Below are positions 31,836 to 41,853 of a stretch of 64,000 nt of DNA, one piece after another. How positions within the stretch are numbered: the stretch's first letter is position 1; the number at the start of each line of letters is the position of its first letter. This DNA comes from Pseudidiomarina terrestris (GTDB lineage Bacteria > Pseudomonadota > Gammaproteobacteria > Enterobacterales > Alteromonadaceae), in the NCBI RefSeq assembly GCF_030466405.1, contig NZ_JAGGJF010000005.1, forward strand, positions 124,001 through 188,000. The letters run 5' to 3'. The notes under the pieces are model-generated. The model saw nothing but the letters and a program-made list of their open reading frames with translations, made no database searches and had not been told where the DNA came from. The position numbers and the translations under genes were made by a program.

Positions 31836-32189
31836 ATGGCACGAGTAAAACGTGGTGTGATAGCGCGCGCGCGTCACAAGAAAGTCCTGAAGCAGGCGAA
31901 AGGTTATTATGGTGCTCGTTCACGCGTTTATCGCGTAGCGAAGCAAGCAGTTATCAAAGCAGGTCAATATGCATACCGTGACCGTCGCAACAAGAAACGT
32001 CAATTCCGTCAATTATGGATTGTGCGTATCAATGCTGCGTCCCGTCAAAACGGTTTGTCCTACAGCCGCTTTATCAACGGTTTGAAAAAAGCATCGGTAG
32101 AAATCGATCGTAAAATTCTGGCAGACATCGCAGTGCACGACCAAAAAGGTTTTGCCGCGTTGGTAGAGAAAGCAAAAAGCTCTCTGTAA
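31836..32189 (+). CDS. rplT: Ribosomal protein bL20
   Basis: 117 residues beginning [20 protein letters not shown]; the following [20 protein letters not shown] is the conserved basic helical arm. L20 is needed for early 50S assembly and represses translation of rpmI-rplT by binding its mRNA. GGAAGGAG precedes the ATG, 15 bases after rpmI. Confidence 0.97.
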   Translation: MARVKRGVIARARHKKVLKQAKGYYGARSRVYRVAKQAVIKAGQYAYRDRRNKKRQFRQLWIVRINAASRQNGLSYSRFINGLKKASVEIDRKILADIAVHDQKGFAALVEKAKSSL

Positions 32190-32207
32190 GCCATGAAGAA
32201 AGTCGAA

Positions 32208-32235
32208 AAAGGGAGCATGATTGCTCCCTTTTTTT
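32208..32235 (+). terminator. Terminator (or attenuator) between rplT and pheS
   Basis: AAAGGGAGCA, loop TGAT, TGCTCCCTTT then four more T. In E. coli a pheM attenuator lies here; no Phe-rich leader peptide was found, so this may be a plain, partly read-through terminator. Confidence 0.85.
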
Positions 32236-32274
32236 ATGGATTTTCGCTATGATAGTCGCCTTTACAGGGTTTGA

Positions 32275-33297
<1,023 letters not shown>

Positions 33298-33311
33298 GTT
33301 CGGGTGCAGAG

Positions 33312-35699
33312 ATGAAATTTAGTGAAAAGTGGCTACGTAGTTGGGTAAATCCTGCTCTTGATCAGGTTGCCCTGGCTGAGCAATTGAGCATGGCCGGGTT
33401 AGAAGTGGATGATGTAACGCCTGTTGCAGAAGCTTTTAGTTCGGTTGTCGTCGGCGAAGTCGTAAAATGTTGGCAACACCCGGATGCTGATAAGTTACAA
33501 GTTACCGAAGTGAACATTGGCGCGGATGAACCCGCGACCATCGTTTGTGGCGCACCAAATTGCCGGCAGGGCCTGAAGGTTGCCGTGGCGACCGTGGGCG
33601 CCGTTTTGCCTGGCGACTTTAAAATTAAAAAGGCCAAGTTACGCGGGCAGCCTTCGCATGGCATGCTCTGTTCAAACGCGGAACTGGGCTTAAATGACGA
33701 CCATGACGGTATCGTAGAGCTGCCAGCTGATGCGCCAGTAGGCATGGACTATCGTGAGTACCTTGAGCTGAATGATGTCACCTTCGACGTCGATCTTACC
33801 CCGAACCGGGCCGATTGCCTGGGTCTTCGTGGCATTGCCCGCGAGGTGGGTGTACTCAATCGCATGGCCGTTACAGAGCCAGAAATCAAAGAAGTTAAAG
33901 CCGTTCACGATGCTAGCCGGGCGATCGAGCTGGTTGCTGCTGAAGCCTGTCCACGTTACCTCGGGCGTATTGTTAAAAACGTCAACGTTGGTGCTGAGTC
34001 GCCGTTGTGGTTGACCGAGCGTTTGCGTCGTAGCGGTGTGCGCAGCATTGACCCTGTGGTTGATGTCACCAATTACGTCTTGCTCGAGTTGGGCCACCCC
34101 ATGCACGCTTTTGATAACGATAAGTTAAAAGGTGATGTTCAGGTACGGATGGCACAGACAGATGAGAAGCTGACCTTATTAGACGGCACTGAAGTGACCT
34201 TACAAGACGATGTATTGGTCATTGCGGACAGTGAAAAAGCACTGGCAATGGCGGGTATTTTTGGCGGCGAGGACAGTGGTGTCACCACAGAAAGTAACAC
34301 CATTTTCCTTGAAAGTGCATTTTTTGCACCCGCTGCAATTGCCGGTCGTGCACGTCGCTTCGGCTTACATACCGATGCTTCACACCGCTATGAGCGCGGT
34401 GTGGATCCCGAGTTACAACGCAGCGCTATGGAACGTGCGACAAAGTTAATTATTGAGATTTGCGGCGGTGAAGCGGGTCCGGTGGTCGAAGCGAAAGATG
34501 ACCGTCATTTACCGCAACCACAGCAGGTGCGTCTGCGCAAAGCTCGCTTGGCGTCCGTTCTCGGCATTAGTATTGCCGATGACGAGGTGATTGAAATTCT
34601 CGAGCGCTTGGGCTTTACGGTGAGCAGTGATGATGAGGGTTGGCAGGTTAGCGTGCCGACGTTCAGGTTTGATATTGCGATTGAAGAGGATCTGATTGAG
34701 GAAGTTGCCCGCATCTACGGCTATCACCGTATTCAGGCGACTGCACCGGCAGCACAATTGCGCATGGTCCCCAGAAAAGAATCCGCAATAGCAGCCGGAA
34801 CATTAAAGCAGTTGCTGGTCGATCGCGGTTACCAGGAAGCCATCACCTATAGCTTTGTGGATCCGAAGCATCAAGCCATGTTGTTTGATGATTCAGCAGC
34901 GCTCACCTTGCCTTTCCCGATTAGTCTGGATATGTCGTCCATGCGCGTCAGTTTATGGCCGGGCCTGATCGGCGCGGTCGCGCATAATCAGAAGCGTCAG
35001 CAACAAAGCCTGGCGTTTTGTGAGACGGGTCTGCGGTTCCTTCCAGATGAAGATGCTGAAAACGGCGTTCGTCAGGAGCCAATGATTGCCGGGATCCGTG
35101 CAGGAAAAGCTTTTGGTGAACATTGGGATGAAGGGGAGCGTGCGGTTGATTTCTTTGATATCAAAGGCGATGTCGAAGCGCTTCTGGCAGCGACTGGTGA
35201 GCCTCAGCTGTATACCTTTGTCGCAGATGCGCATCCGGCTTTGCACCCAGGGCAAAGCGCAGCAATTTTTAAAAATGGTAAAAATGTCGGCTACCTTGGT
35301 GCTGTTCACCCACAGTTCGAAAAGAAATTAGGCTTAAACGGTCGTACCTTCGTCTTCGAACTGGAACTGGCAGCTGTGCAGCAACGTCGGTTACCCGCAG
35401 CGCAATCTGTATCGCGTTACCCTTCGATTCGACGCGACCTTGCGATCGTGGCCCCCACTCAGCTGGCGGCGGGCGAAATTCTCAAGGCCATTGAAAATGT
35501 TGGCGTAAATCATTTAGTTGGCCTAAACTTATTTGACGTCTATGAGGGTACAGGAGTTGCTGAAGGGTATCGCAGTTTAGCCTTATCGCTAACCTTACAA
35601 CATCCCGAACGCACTCTTGAAGATCAAGAAATCAATACTGCAGTCAATGCAGTGGTTGAAATGCTGACAAACGAATTTGGGGCAACCCTGAGGGAGTAA
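33312..35699 (+). CDS. pheT: Phenylalanyl-tRNA synthetase beta subunit
   Basis: 795 residues, identical in length to E. coli PheT. Domains in order: tRNA-binding OB fold (about 40-150, VVGEVVKCWQHPDADKLQVT), B3/B4 editing domain (about 200-380), B5 (about 400-475, ARIYGYHRIQ after it), the catalytic-like core and a C-terminal FDX-anticodon-binding domain (VSRYPSIRRDLAIV). It lies 14 bases after pheS and three before ihfA. Confidence 0.97.
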   Translation: MKFSEKWLRSWVNPALDQVALAEQLSMAGLEVDDVTPVAEAFSSVVVGEVVKCWQHPDADKLQVTEVNIGADEPATIVCGAPNCRQGLKVAVATVGAVLPGDFKIKKAKLRGQPSHGMLCSNAELGLNDDHDGIVELPADAPVGMDYREYLELNDVTFDVDLTPNRADCLGLRGIAREVGVLNRMAVTEPEIKEVKAVHDASRAIELVAAEACPRYLGRIVKNVNVGAESPLWLTERLRRSGVRSIDPVVDVTNYVLLELGHPMHAFDNDKLKGDVQVRMAQTDEKLTLLDGTEVTLQDDVLVIADSEKALAMAGIFGGEDSGVTTESNTIFLESAFFAPAAIAGRARRFGLHTDASHRYERGVDPELQRSAMERATKLIIEICGGEAGPVVEAKDDRHLPQPQQVRLRKARLASVLGISIADDEVIEILERLGFTVSSDDEGWQVSVPTFRFDIAIEEDLIEEVARIYGYHRIQATAPAAQLRMVPRKESAIAAGTLKQLLVDRGYQEAITYSFVDPKHQAMLFDDSAALTLPFPISLDMSSMRVSLWPGLIGAVAHNQKRQQQSLAFCETGLRFLPDEDAENGVRQEPMIAGIRAGKAFGEHWDEGERAVDFFDIKGDVEALLAATGEPQLYTFVADAHPALHPGQSAAIFKNGKNVGYLGAVHPQFEKKLGLNGRTFVFELELAAVQQRRLPAAQSVSRYPSIRRDLAIVAPTQLAAGEILKAIENVGVNHLVGLNLFDVYEGTGVAEGYRSLALSLTLQHPERTLEDQEINTAVNAVVEMLTNEFGATLRE

Positions 35700-35702
35700 G
35701 CT

Positions 35703-35999
35703 ATGGCGCTGACCAAAGCAGAAATGGCAGAGCATTTGTTCGAAAAATTCGGCATCAATAAAAGAGATGCTAAAGATTTGGTCGAAAACTTCTTTGAAGA
35801 GATACGTAAGACGTTAGAGCGGGGAGAGGAAGTCAAGCTCTCAGGTTTTGGGAATTTTGAATTACGCACCAAAAATGAACGACCGGGGCGTAATCCTAAA
35901 ACCGGCGAGGACATTCCTATTTCGGCCCGCCGTGTGGTGACATTTAGACCAGGCCAAAAGCTGAAGCAGCGCGTAAGTAACGCCAAACCGAAAGGTTGA
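35703..35999 (+). CDS. ihfA: Integration host factor alpha subunit
   Basis: 98 residues beginning [20 protein letters not shown], with the DNA-bending arm [20 protein letters not shown] containing the intercalating Pro. IHF bends DNA at specific sites for recombination, replication and transcription. It is the last gene of the thrS operon and is followed by a strong terminator. Confidence 0.97.
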   Translation: MALTKAEMAEHLFEKFGINKRDAKDLVENFFEEIRKTLERGEEVKLSGFGNFELRTKNERPGRNPKTGEDIPISARRVVTFRPGQKLKQRVSNAKPKG

Positions 36000-36012
36000 T
36001 CGAACTGAAAGG

Positions 36013-36041
36013 AAAAAGCCGCTCGTTGAGCGGCTTTTTTT
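36013..36041 (+). terminator. Rho-independent terminator after ihfA
   Basis: AAAAAGCCGCTC, loop GTT, GAGCGGCTTTTTTT; it also serves the convergent chrR gene on the minus strand. Confidence 0.93.
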
Positions 36042-36058
36042 AGTTCTACTCATCTCGT

Positions 36059-36745
36059 TTATTTGAAGAATAAACTACTAAAGGGGTTTAATAATCTGCT
36101 TACGCCCGAAGTAAAGTGCATAGGAGCGTCCAATGCTGACAATGTCAGGCAATCTTCATGACGGGTCTCCGGGGTATGCTTCACACTTCCGTCAAGAAAT
36201 ACAAAGTCGCCATCACGGTAGTCAGACGTTTCATCATTAAACACGCCATTTACCACCAAGGTTGCTTCATTGCCTTTATGAGTATGCTCAGGAACTCTGG
36301 TGTTCTCGGCCATATAAATAAAGGTCAGAACGTCTTTACCACCAACCTGAACCGGCGCACGCCACATCTGTCCCAGTAGTTTGTGCCACTGACCAATACG
36401 GTGATGATTGCGCGCAAGAGTTCCGGGTAACTGGAAGCGTTTGCCTTCAAGTACCAGCTCGCTGGCAAACTGCTGACTGAGATCCCTTGGCTGCTGTTGT
36501 GGTTGCGCCAGGATCTGCGCAAGCATCTCGTCGCCATCAAAGCTATCGTTCGCGGCAGCGAACTCTTCAGGCAACTGGCGTTGGCCAAACAGCTTCTGCG
36601 CCATCGTCTCTTCAATATGTTGGACATTACGTTGACACTGGGAACACATATCCACATGGGTGCCAACCATCATTAACATGGCCGGGGTCAAGTCGCCGGT
36701 CACGTAGTGAAACAAATGTTCTTCGCTAGGGTGAAACTTAATCAT
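36059..36745 (-). CDS. chrR: ChrR-family zinc-binding anti-sigma factor
   Basis: 228 residues. The N-terminal zinc anti-sigma domain has H5 and the H30-x3-C34-x2-C37 motif (THVDMCSQC). The C-terminal cupin has a metal site of the ChrR type: EHTHKGNEATLVVNG (His-x-His..Glu) and GSVKHTPET with a later His. In Rhodobacter, ChrR holds its ECF sigma factor inactive until singlet oxygen or related oxidants are present. Its ATG overlaps the sigma gene stop by eight bases, so the pair is translationally coupled and should be made in equal amounts. Confidence 0.93.
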   Translation of the reverse strand: MIKFHPSEEHLFHYVTGDLTPAMLMMVGTHVDMCSQCQRNVQHIEETMAQKLFGQRQLPEEFAAANDSFDGDEMLAQILAQPQQQPRDLSQQFASELVLEGKRFQLPGTLARNHHRIGQWHKLLGQMWRAPVQVGGKDVLTFIYMAENTRVPEHTHKGNEATLVVNGVFNDETSDYRDGDFVFLDGSVKHTPETRHEDCLTLSALDAPMHFTSGVSRLLNPFSSLFFK

Positions 36746-37319
36746 CGCTTTGTATCAACTCTCTTAATTTCTGCAATGCCAAGCGGGTGCGGGACTTCAC
36801 TGTACCTAAAGGAATCCCAAGTGCATCCGCCACTTCTTGTTGCGACTTCCCTGCTACATAAATCAATTCTATAACTGTACGTTGAGCTTTCGGAAGTTCT
36901 TCGCAGTACACGGCAAGCTGTTGCATGAGAAGATCATCATCAAGCGCATAGTCATCATCGAGACTATCATTTTGCTCCGCAAGCACTGGCCATAACTCAT
37001 CGGCACTCAAATCGTGTTGACGATGTTTGTTCTTGCGAAGGAAATCAAAGCGGATATTACGAGCAATCGTAAAAATCCAGGTCGAGGCAGAACCACGATC
37101 AGGTTTGAATAAGTGTGCCTTGTTCCAGACGTTGGTCATGGTTTCTTGCACCAAATCCATGGCGGTTTGTTCGTTACCAAACTGGCGTGTCGCGTAGGCT
37201 TTCAAGCGTGGTGCGAAGTATCTGAACAGCTCGCTAAATGCATGACGAGAACGTTCGGTCGCAACAAGGGCAAGTAAAGCCGCAGCATGGTCTGGATCAT
37301 CAGGCTGCGCAGAAGACAT
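36738..37319 (-). CDS. ECF RNA polymerase sigma factor (RpoE/ECF11 type)
   Basis: 193 residues from the ATG at 37319; an in-frame ATG at 37358 (206 residues, CAGGT upstream) is equally possible, and both lie downstream of the predicted promoter. Sigma region 2 is visible as FRYFAPRLKAYATRQFGNEQ and VQETMTNVWNKAHLFKPDRG, then region 4 as LPKAQRTVIELIYVAGKSQQ and GIPLGTVKSRTRLALQKLRE. Pairing with ChrR places it with the ECF11 group that drives the singlet-oxygen response. The genes on the opposite strand from 38 to 47 kb resemble that regulon. Confidence 0.92.
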   Translation of the reverse strand: MSSAQPDDPDHAAALLALVATERSRHAFSELFRYFAPRLKAYATRQFGNEQTAMDLVQETMTNVWNKAHLFKPDRGSASTWIFTIARNIRFDFLRKNKHRQHDLSADELWPVLAEQNDSLDDDYALDDDLLMQQLAVYCEELPKAQRTVIELIYVAGKSQQEVADALGIPLGTVKSRTRLALQKLRELIQSDD

Positions 37320-37393
37320 AGTGTTCCGTTTTGTTTTAGTTTCAATCACTGTCTGCATAGTATTACCTGTGGGGTATTTCCTCAAGTTACTTT

Positions 37394-37423
37394 CTGTTAC
37401 GCAAGGTGCGCGAAACCGGATCA
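37394..37423 (-). promoter_or_regulatory. Candidate ECF-type promoter of the sigma/chrR operon
   Basis: On minus: TGATCC (37418-37423), 18-base spacer, TAACAG (37394-37399). This resembles the RpoE-ChrR promoter of R. sphaeroides (TGATCC, 18 bp, TAA...). It begins four bases after the stop codon of the LON gene, so the sigma factor probably drives its own gene. Confidence 0.6.
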
Positions 37424-37426
37424 AAT

Positions 37427-38026
37427 TTAGTTTTCGCTTTCCTGAATCAAGCCGCTGAGGTAATCCAGCGCAGGTTCGCACGAAGGCTGGTTTAATAATT
37501 CTTGTTTGACGTCGGCGGTTAAAGGTAACAACTCAAGCCAGCGTTGGCAGACCCAGCGGGCACAACGCAAGCGATCCTCGGTTGGGCAGCTGCCCAGCTC
37601 CGGGTATTCGTGGTAGACCTGACACAAACGTTCCGCCAGATGCTGATACTGTTCTGCCAATGCTGTCGGTTGCCAATTGTGGGCGAGCTCGACTTGACCG
37701 CGACGCAGGCCATCCTCGTCAACGCTGATCTGGTTGATTTTACAGGCCTCGACGCCTTCAACGGTGATGCCCAATAAACCATCGTCGCGGTGTTCAAAAT
37801 CGATCACACGCGCCAGCGTGGCAAGCGGATAAATATGCGTATTTTCCTCGACGGAACCGTGCTCATTGAACATGCACATGCCGATGCGCCCTTCATCACC
37901 TTTCGCGCAAACTTCACGGACCATGCGCAGGTAGCGTGGTTCAAAAATTCGTAAGCGCATGGTGCCTCCAGGGAGGACGTGCCCAGATAACGGAAACAAT
38001 GGTATGTTTGTAAGTGCAGGGTTCAT
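37427..38026 (-). CDS. Stand-alone LON substrate-binding domain protein
   Basis: 199 residues with the N-terminal LON (PUA-like) domain only: IPLFPLSGHVLPGGTMRLRI, FEPRYLRMVREVC, then a helical region with LAERLCQVYHEYPELG. There is no AAA+ or protease domain, so it is not Lon itself; such proteins bind substrates or small molecules by an unknown mechanism. AGAGG precedes the ATG. The ECF-type promoter of the downstream sigma gene sits at its 3' end. Confidence 0.88.
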   Translation of the reverse strand: MNPALTNIPLFPLSGHVLPGGTMRLRIFEPRYLRMVREVCAKGDEGRIGMCMFNEHGSVEENTHIYPLATLARVIDFEHRDDGLLGITVEGVEACKINQISVDEDGLRRGQVELAHNWQPTALAEQYQHLAERLCQVYHEYPELGSCPTEDRLRCARWVCQRWLELLPLTADVKQELLNQPSCEPALDYLSGLIQESEN

Positions 38027-38103
38027 TGGGTTAGCCTCTTGAGCTGCTGGCTTCTGTCTTTAATTATTTTGTAGATGCATTTGTTACGATAACTTTGTTG
38101 AAT

Positions 38104-38136
38104 TAGATCCTTACTTTTGAACTTTTTTCTTAAGTA
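38104..38136 (+). promoter_or_regulatory. Possible promoter of the photolyase operon
   Basis: TAGATCC then TAAGTA after 20 bases, with a TTACTT/AAGTAA inverted repeat. It is a weaker match to the ECF11-type pattern than the one at 37394-37423, and the spacing is off by two. Confidence 0.3.
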
Positions 38137-38175
38137 AGCGTATTGTTCGCAGTAACAAGTTTTCATGAGGGATAT

Positions 38176-39114
38176 ATGCAACAAATCAAAGTTGGGATCA
38201 GTGCATGTTTGCTGGGCGACGAAGTGCGCTTTGATGGTGGACATAAGCGCTCGGCCTTTTGTCAGGAAGAGCTCGGACGTTATGTCGAATTCGTAAAACT
38301 TTGCCCCGAGGTAGGCATAGGCATGCCAGTGCCACGACCTACGATTCGACTCGAGCAACACGAGGGAGAAACCCGTGCCATCGTCCCTAAAACGGGCGAA
38401 GATGTGACTGACCGGTTGATCGGCTTCGCCGAGCGAGCCCAGGGGCATTTAACCCATATCAGTGGTTATGTTCTGTGCGCGAAGTCGCCAAGTTGCGGCA
38501 TGGAAAGAGTGAAGTTGTATGACCCGGTCAATGGGCATGCCCGCAAGGAGGGCGAGGGCATTTTTGCGGCACAACTACGGCAGCGTTATCCGGCGTTACC
38601 GCTGGAAGAGGATGGCCGCCTTAACGATCCGCTGCTGCGCGAAAATTTCGTTATGAGGGTCTATGTCTATGCATCCTGGCAGCAGCTGCCGGACCCTTTA
38701 AGTAAAGCTGATTTATTAGGCTTTCATACCAGCTTGAAGTTGTTGTTGTTAGCGCACAATCAGGATGCTTACCGTGCCCTGGGGCGTGAGGTAGCGCAGA
38801 TGCAAGAGGTGACGACTCAAGCGCGGACCGAATACATCGAAAAGGTGATGGCGGCGCTGGCAACCCCGGCCACGCGTGCCAATCACACCAACGTATTGCA
38901 ACACATTCAGGGCTATTTCAAACAACATTTAACAGCGCCCCAAAGGGAGGAGCTGACGGACAGTATTTTATCTTACCGCAAAGGAACGGAGCCGTTGCTG
39001 GTACCCCTCACTCTGTTACGGCATTACCTGCGGGAGCACCCGAGCGATTACCTTTCAGGGCAGCGTTATCTGAATCCTTATCCCAAGGATTTAAAACTAA
39101 GGTACGGTATCTGA
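38176..39114 (+). CDS. DUF523/DUF1722 fusion protein (YbgA-type)
   Basis: 312 residues from the ATG at 38176 (TGAGGGA upstream); an upstream in-frame codon at 38143 is less likely. The N-terminal DUF523 has VGISACLLGDEVRFDGGHKR and AKSPSCGMERVKLYDP with paired cysteines; the C-terminal DUF1722 has FHTSLKLLLLAHNQDAYRAL and YRKGTEPLLVPLTLLRHYL. The function is not established; in many bacteria the gene lies beside phr. Its stop codon overlaps the photolyase start (TGATG). Confidence 0.93.
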   Translation: MQQIKVGISACLLGDEVRFDGGHKRSAFCQEELGRYVEFVKLCPEVGIGMPVPRPTIRLEQHEGETRAIVPKTGEDVTDRLIGFAERAQGHLTHISGYVLCAKSPSCGMERVKLYDPVNGHARKEGEGIFAAQLRQRYPALPLEEDGRLNDPLLRENFVMRVYVYASWQQLPDPLSKADLLGFHTSLKLLLLAHNQDAYRALGREVAQMQEVTTQARTEYIEKVMAALATPATRANHTNVLQHIQGYFKQHLTAPQREELTDSILSYRKGTEPLLVPLTLLRHYLREHPSDYLSGQRYLNPYPKDLKLRYGI

Positions 39115-40517
39115 TGGCTCGATTGATTTGGTTTCGCAATGACTTACGCTTACGTGACAATCCCGCGGTTGCCAGTGTTTTATCAGCCAGCGATAAAAAC
39201 GATCCTATATACGGCCTGTACTTGTACAGCGAAGAGCAGTGGCAACGGCATCAGTGGGCGCCAATCAAGGTCGATTTACTGTTACGCCACTTGCAAAGCC
39301 TGCAAGAGGAAGCTGCGCAGTGGGGTATTGCGCTGCACATTAAAGGGGTCCGTAACTGGCAGACCGTGCCGCGGGTGGTGCGTGATTTTTGCAGTCAGTA
39401 CGATATTACCGACGTTGCCTTTAATACCGAATATCCCGTGGATGAGCAAAAACGTGATCGCGGCACTCGCAGCTGGCTGGCCGAGCAGGGGATTGGCGTT
39501 CAAACCTTCCATGGCATGCTCCTGGTACCGCCAGTTTTGCGTACCCAAGCAGGGGATTACTATAAAAAGTTCACCCCCTACTTTCGCTCCTGGCTTGAAC
39601 ATCTGCGCGTAACCGGACTCCCCAGTCCCTATGGCCGACCCGATCGTGCTGCGGTGAATTGCCCTGACTTTCCGGACCGCGTTGACTACCCGCGACGCGA
39701 CAGTTCAGCGTGGCGAGTAGGAGAACAAGCAGCGTACCAACAACTTGAAGAATTTATCAATCAACAGGTCAGTGATTACAACGCTGATCGCGACGTGCCG
39801 GCAATAAACGGCACGTCCAAATTATCGCCTTATTGGGAGCTTGGTGTGTTAGGGCCGCAAACGGCTGCACGCATGCTCCAGCGTGAAACACCTGAGTTTC
39901 CTGATGGTCTTAACGAAGGGGCGAGAACCTGGTTAAGCGAGCTGGCCTGGCGGGAGTTCTATCAGCACCTTATGGCTGCTGTACCGCGACTAAGCCAAGG
40001 TAAGGCCTTTCAGCCTCATACCGAAGCCTTTGCATGGCGCGACAGCGAGGCTGACTTCCAGGCCTGGTGTGAAGGGCGTACCGGCTTTCCAATCGTTGAC
40101 GCGGGCATGCGACAACTACAAAAGGAAGGTTGGATGCACAATCGGGTACGGATGATTGTGGCTAATTTTTTAGTAAAAGACCTGCAGCTGGACTGGCGCA
40201 AAGGTGAGCAGTTTTTCATGGAAAACCTGATTGACGGCAGTTTTCCTGCCAACAACGGTGGCTGGCAATGGAGCGCATCGACAGGGACAGACGCAGTGCC
40301 TTATTTCCGGGTGTTCAACCCCACTTCGCAGAGTAAAAAAGTTGATCCCGACGGCAGCTACATTCGTACCTACATTGAAGAGTTAAGCGATTGTCCGACG
40401 AGTAAAATCCATGAGCCGGCAGAATGGGCAAAGGCAAAGGGTGTGGACTATGCTGAGCCTATTGTTAATCATAAACAAGCGCGGGAAGATTTTCTGCGTA
40501 AGTTCAAAGCATTGTAG
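39114..40517 (+). CDS. phrB: CPD photolyase (class I)
   Basis: 467 residues. The N-terminal antenna domain starts with LIWFRNDLRLRDNPAV; the FAD-binding C-terminal domain has GFPIVDAGMRQLQKEGWMHN, then NNGGWQWSASTGTDAVPYFR with the tryptophan-rich substrate cleft. It splits cyclobutane pyrimidine dimers using light. FAD plus an antenna cofactor (folate or deazaflavin) is expected. It starts one base inside the preceding stop codon, as part of the presumed photo-oxidative operon. Confidence 0.95.
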   Translation: MARLIWFRNDLRLRDNPAVASVLSASDKNDPIYGLYLYSEEQWQRHQWAPIKVDLLLRHLQSLQEEAAQWGIALHIKGVRNWQTVPRVVRDFCSQYDITDVAFNTEYPVDEQKRDRGTRSWLAEQGIGVQTFHGMLLVPPVLRTQAGDYYKKFTPYFRSWLEHLRVTGLPSPYGRPDRAAVNCPDFPDRVDYPRRDSSAWRVGEQAAYQQLEEFINQQVSDYNADRDVPAINGTSKLSPYWELGVLGPQTAARMLQRETPEFPDGLNEGARTWLSELAWREFYQHLMAAVPRLSQGKAFQPHTEAFAWRDSEADFQAWCEGRTGFPIVDAGMRQLQKEGWMHNRVRMIVANFLVKDLQLDWRKGEQFFMENLIDGSFPANNGGWQWSASTGTDAVPYFRVFNPTSQSKKVDPDGSYIRTYIEELSDCPTSKIHEPAEWAKAKGVDYAEPIVNHKQAREDFLRKFKAL

Positions 40518-40581
40518 AAAACCAGCTACACTTAATTGTGTTGAATTGATGGAAACTGGCTAAGCAAGAAGGAGGCAGATC

Positions 40582-41070
40582 ATGGCGGACGATAAAGACG
40601 AAGAACCGGTAAATAAAGCTGAAGAACTTGCTAAAAAAGAAGAGTACCCGGAAGTCATAGAACGTCTACTCAAATACTATGATGAATTCAGTGATGTAAA
40701 CATTGATAAGCTCGACGAGCTTTATCATAAGGACGTTACTTTTATAGATCCTATTCATCAGGTGCATGGTCTGGATGATTTGAAGAGTTATTTTAAAGGC
40801 ACCATGGAAGGGGTCGAGCAGTGTCACTTTGCCTTTACCGAGTATGCCGAAAATGGCGCCCACGTGTTCGTCAACTGGCAGATGCGACTGTGTCATCCAA
40901 AGCTCGGTGGTGGCGAAGAAATTGTAGTGCCAGGGGTCAGTCATCTGGAATTCAAAGATGACAAAATCATACAGCAACGCGATTACTATGATTTGGGTGC
41001 CATGATCTACGAGCATGTCTCCTTGCTTGGCTACGTCATTCACAAAATAAAAGAGCGTATGGTGCCATAA
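40582..41070 (+). CDS. NTF2/SnoaL-like protein of the photolyase cluster
   Basis: 162 residues. After an acidic/basic leader (MADDKDEEPVNKAEELAKKE) it has the NTF2 cone fold: LYHKDVTFIDPIHQVHGLDD and VPGVSHLEFKDDKIIQQRDY, as in SnoaL-like proteins that bind small hydrophobic ligands. GGAGG precedes the ATG. It is a regular member of ChrR-linked clusters and is coupled to the next gene (stop and ATG share a base). A ligand carrier role for lipid-derived compounds is an inference. Confidence 0.85.
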   Translation: MADDKDEEPVNKAEELAKKEEYPEVIERLLKYYDEFSDVNIDKLDELYHKDVTFIDPIHQVHGLDDLKSYFKGTMEGVEQCHFAFTEYAENGAHVFVNWQMRLCHPKLGGGEEIVVPGVSHLEFKDDKIIQQRDYYDLGAMIYEHVSLLGYVIHKIKERMVP

Positions 41071-41795
41071 TGAATATTCTTATTACTGGAGCAACCTCTG
41101 GTATTGGTAAACAGCTGGCGTGTGATTATGCTAAAGCCGGTCATCACATTGTCGCTTGTGGACGGAACGAGCAAGCTCTTGCTGAACTTGAGCAACGTTT
41201 TCCGGATGCTATTGCCGGACAACAGCTGGATATCTCCGACAAAGACACCACCATTCAGAACTTGCGCGGCTATACAGATATCGATTTGGTCATTCTGGTT
41301 GCGGGGGTTTGCGAGTACCTCGACATCGATAATTTCGATGCCGATCTATTTGCCCGCGTGTTCAACATCAACGTTGTCGGCACCATGCGCTGTGTTGAGG
41401 CGCTGCTGCCGAATCTCAAAGCTGGCTCAAAGCTGGTCATTGTTGGCAGTACCGCAAGGCTCCTCCCTTTTACCCGAGCCGAGGCGTATGGCGGCTCGAA
41501 AGCGGCCATTCACTATATTACCCGGAGTCTGCAGGTTGATCTTGAAGAACGCGGTATCAAAGTGCTAAGTGTCTCACCAGGTTTTGTCGAGACGCCAATG
41601 ACAGAACAAAATGATTTTGAAATGCCGATGCAGGTCAGTGTCGAGTATGCTTCTGATTTTATTCGCCGGGGTATCGACAAGAATCGTCTTGATATCACCT
41701 TTCCCAGAACCTTTGGCTGGTTCTTAAAATTTGCCTCCCGTCTGCCGCAGAGCTGGCAGTTGGCATTGTCGCGACGATTCAAGCAGGCCACTTAG
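41070..41795 (+). CDS. Short-chain dehydrogenase/reductase
   Basis: 241 residues. MNILITGATSGIGKQLACDY is the NAD(P) motif TGxxxGxG; the Ser of the catalytic set lies in VIVGSTARLLPF, and Tyr/Lys in AYGGSKAAIHYI. The dinucleotide motif lacks a clear acidic residue, so NADPH is likely. It is a conserved neighbour in this cluster; the substrate is unknown. It overlaps the NTF2-like gene by one base. Confidence 0.93.
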   Translation: MNILITGATSGIGKQLACDYAKAGHHIVACGRNEQALAELEQRFPDAIAGQQLDISDKDTTIQNLRGYTDIDLVILVAGVCEYLDIDNFDADLFARVFNINVVGTMRCVEALLPNLKAGSKLVIVGSTARLLPFTRAEAYGGSKAAIHYITRSLQVDLEERGIKVLSVSPGFVETPMTEQNDFEMPMQVSVEYASDFIRRGIDKNRLDITFPRTFGWFLKFASRLPQSWQLALSRRFKQAT

Positions 41796-41811
41796 CCAGC
41801 GCTTAGCTGGC
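41795..41811 (+). terminator. Hairpin after the SDR gene
   Basis: GCCAGC, loop GCTTA, GCTGGC, then TCTTT. Weak T-tract; the operon may continue through it. Confidence 0.4.
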
Positions 41812-41853
41812 TCTTTAGGGGTCGTTATCCGGGTGATGTAGGAATAAAAACGC

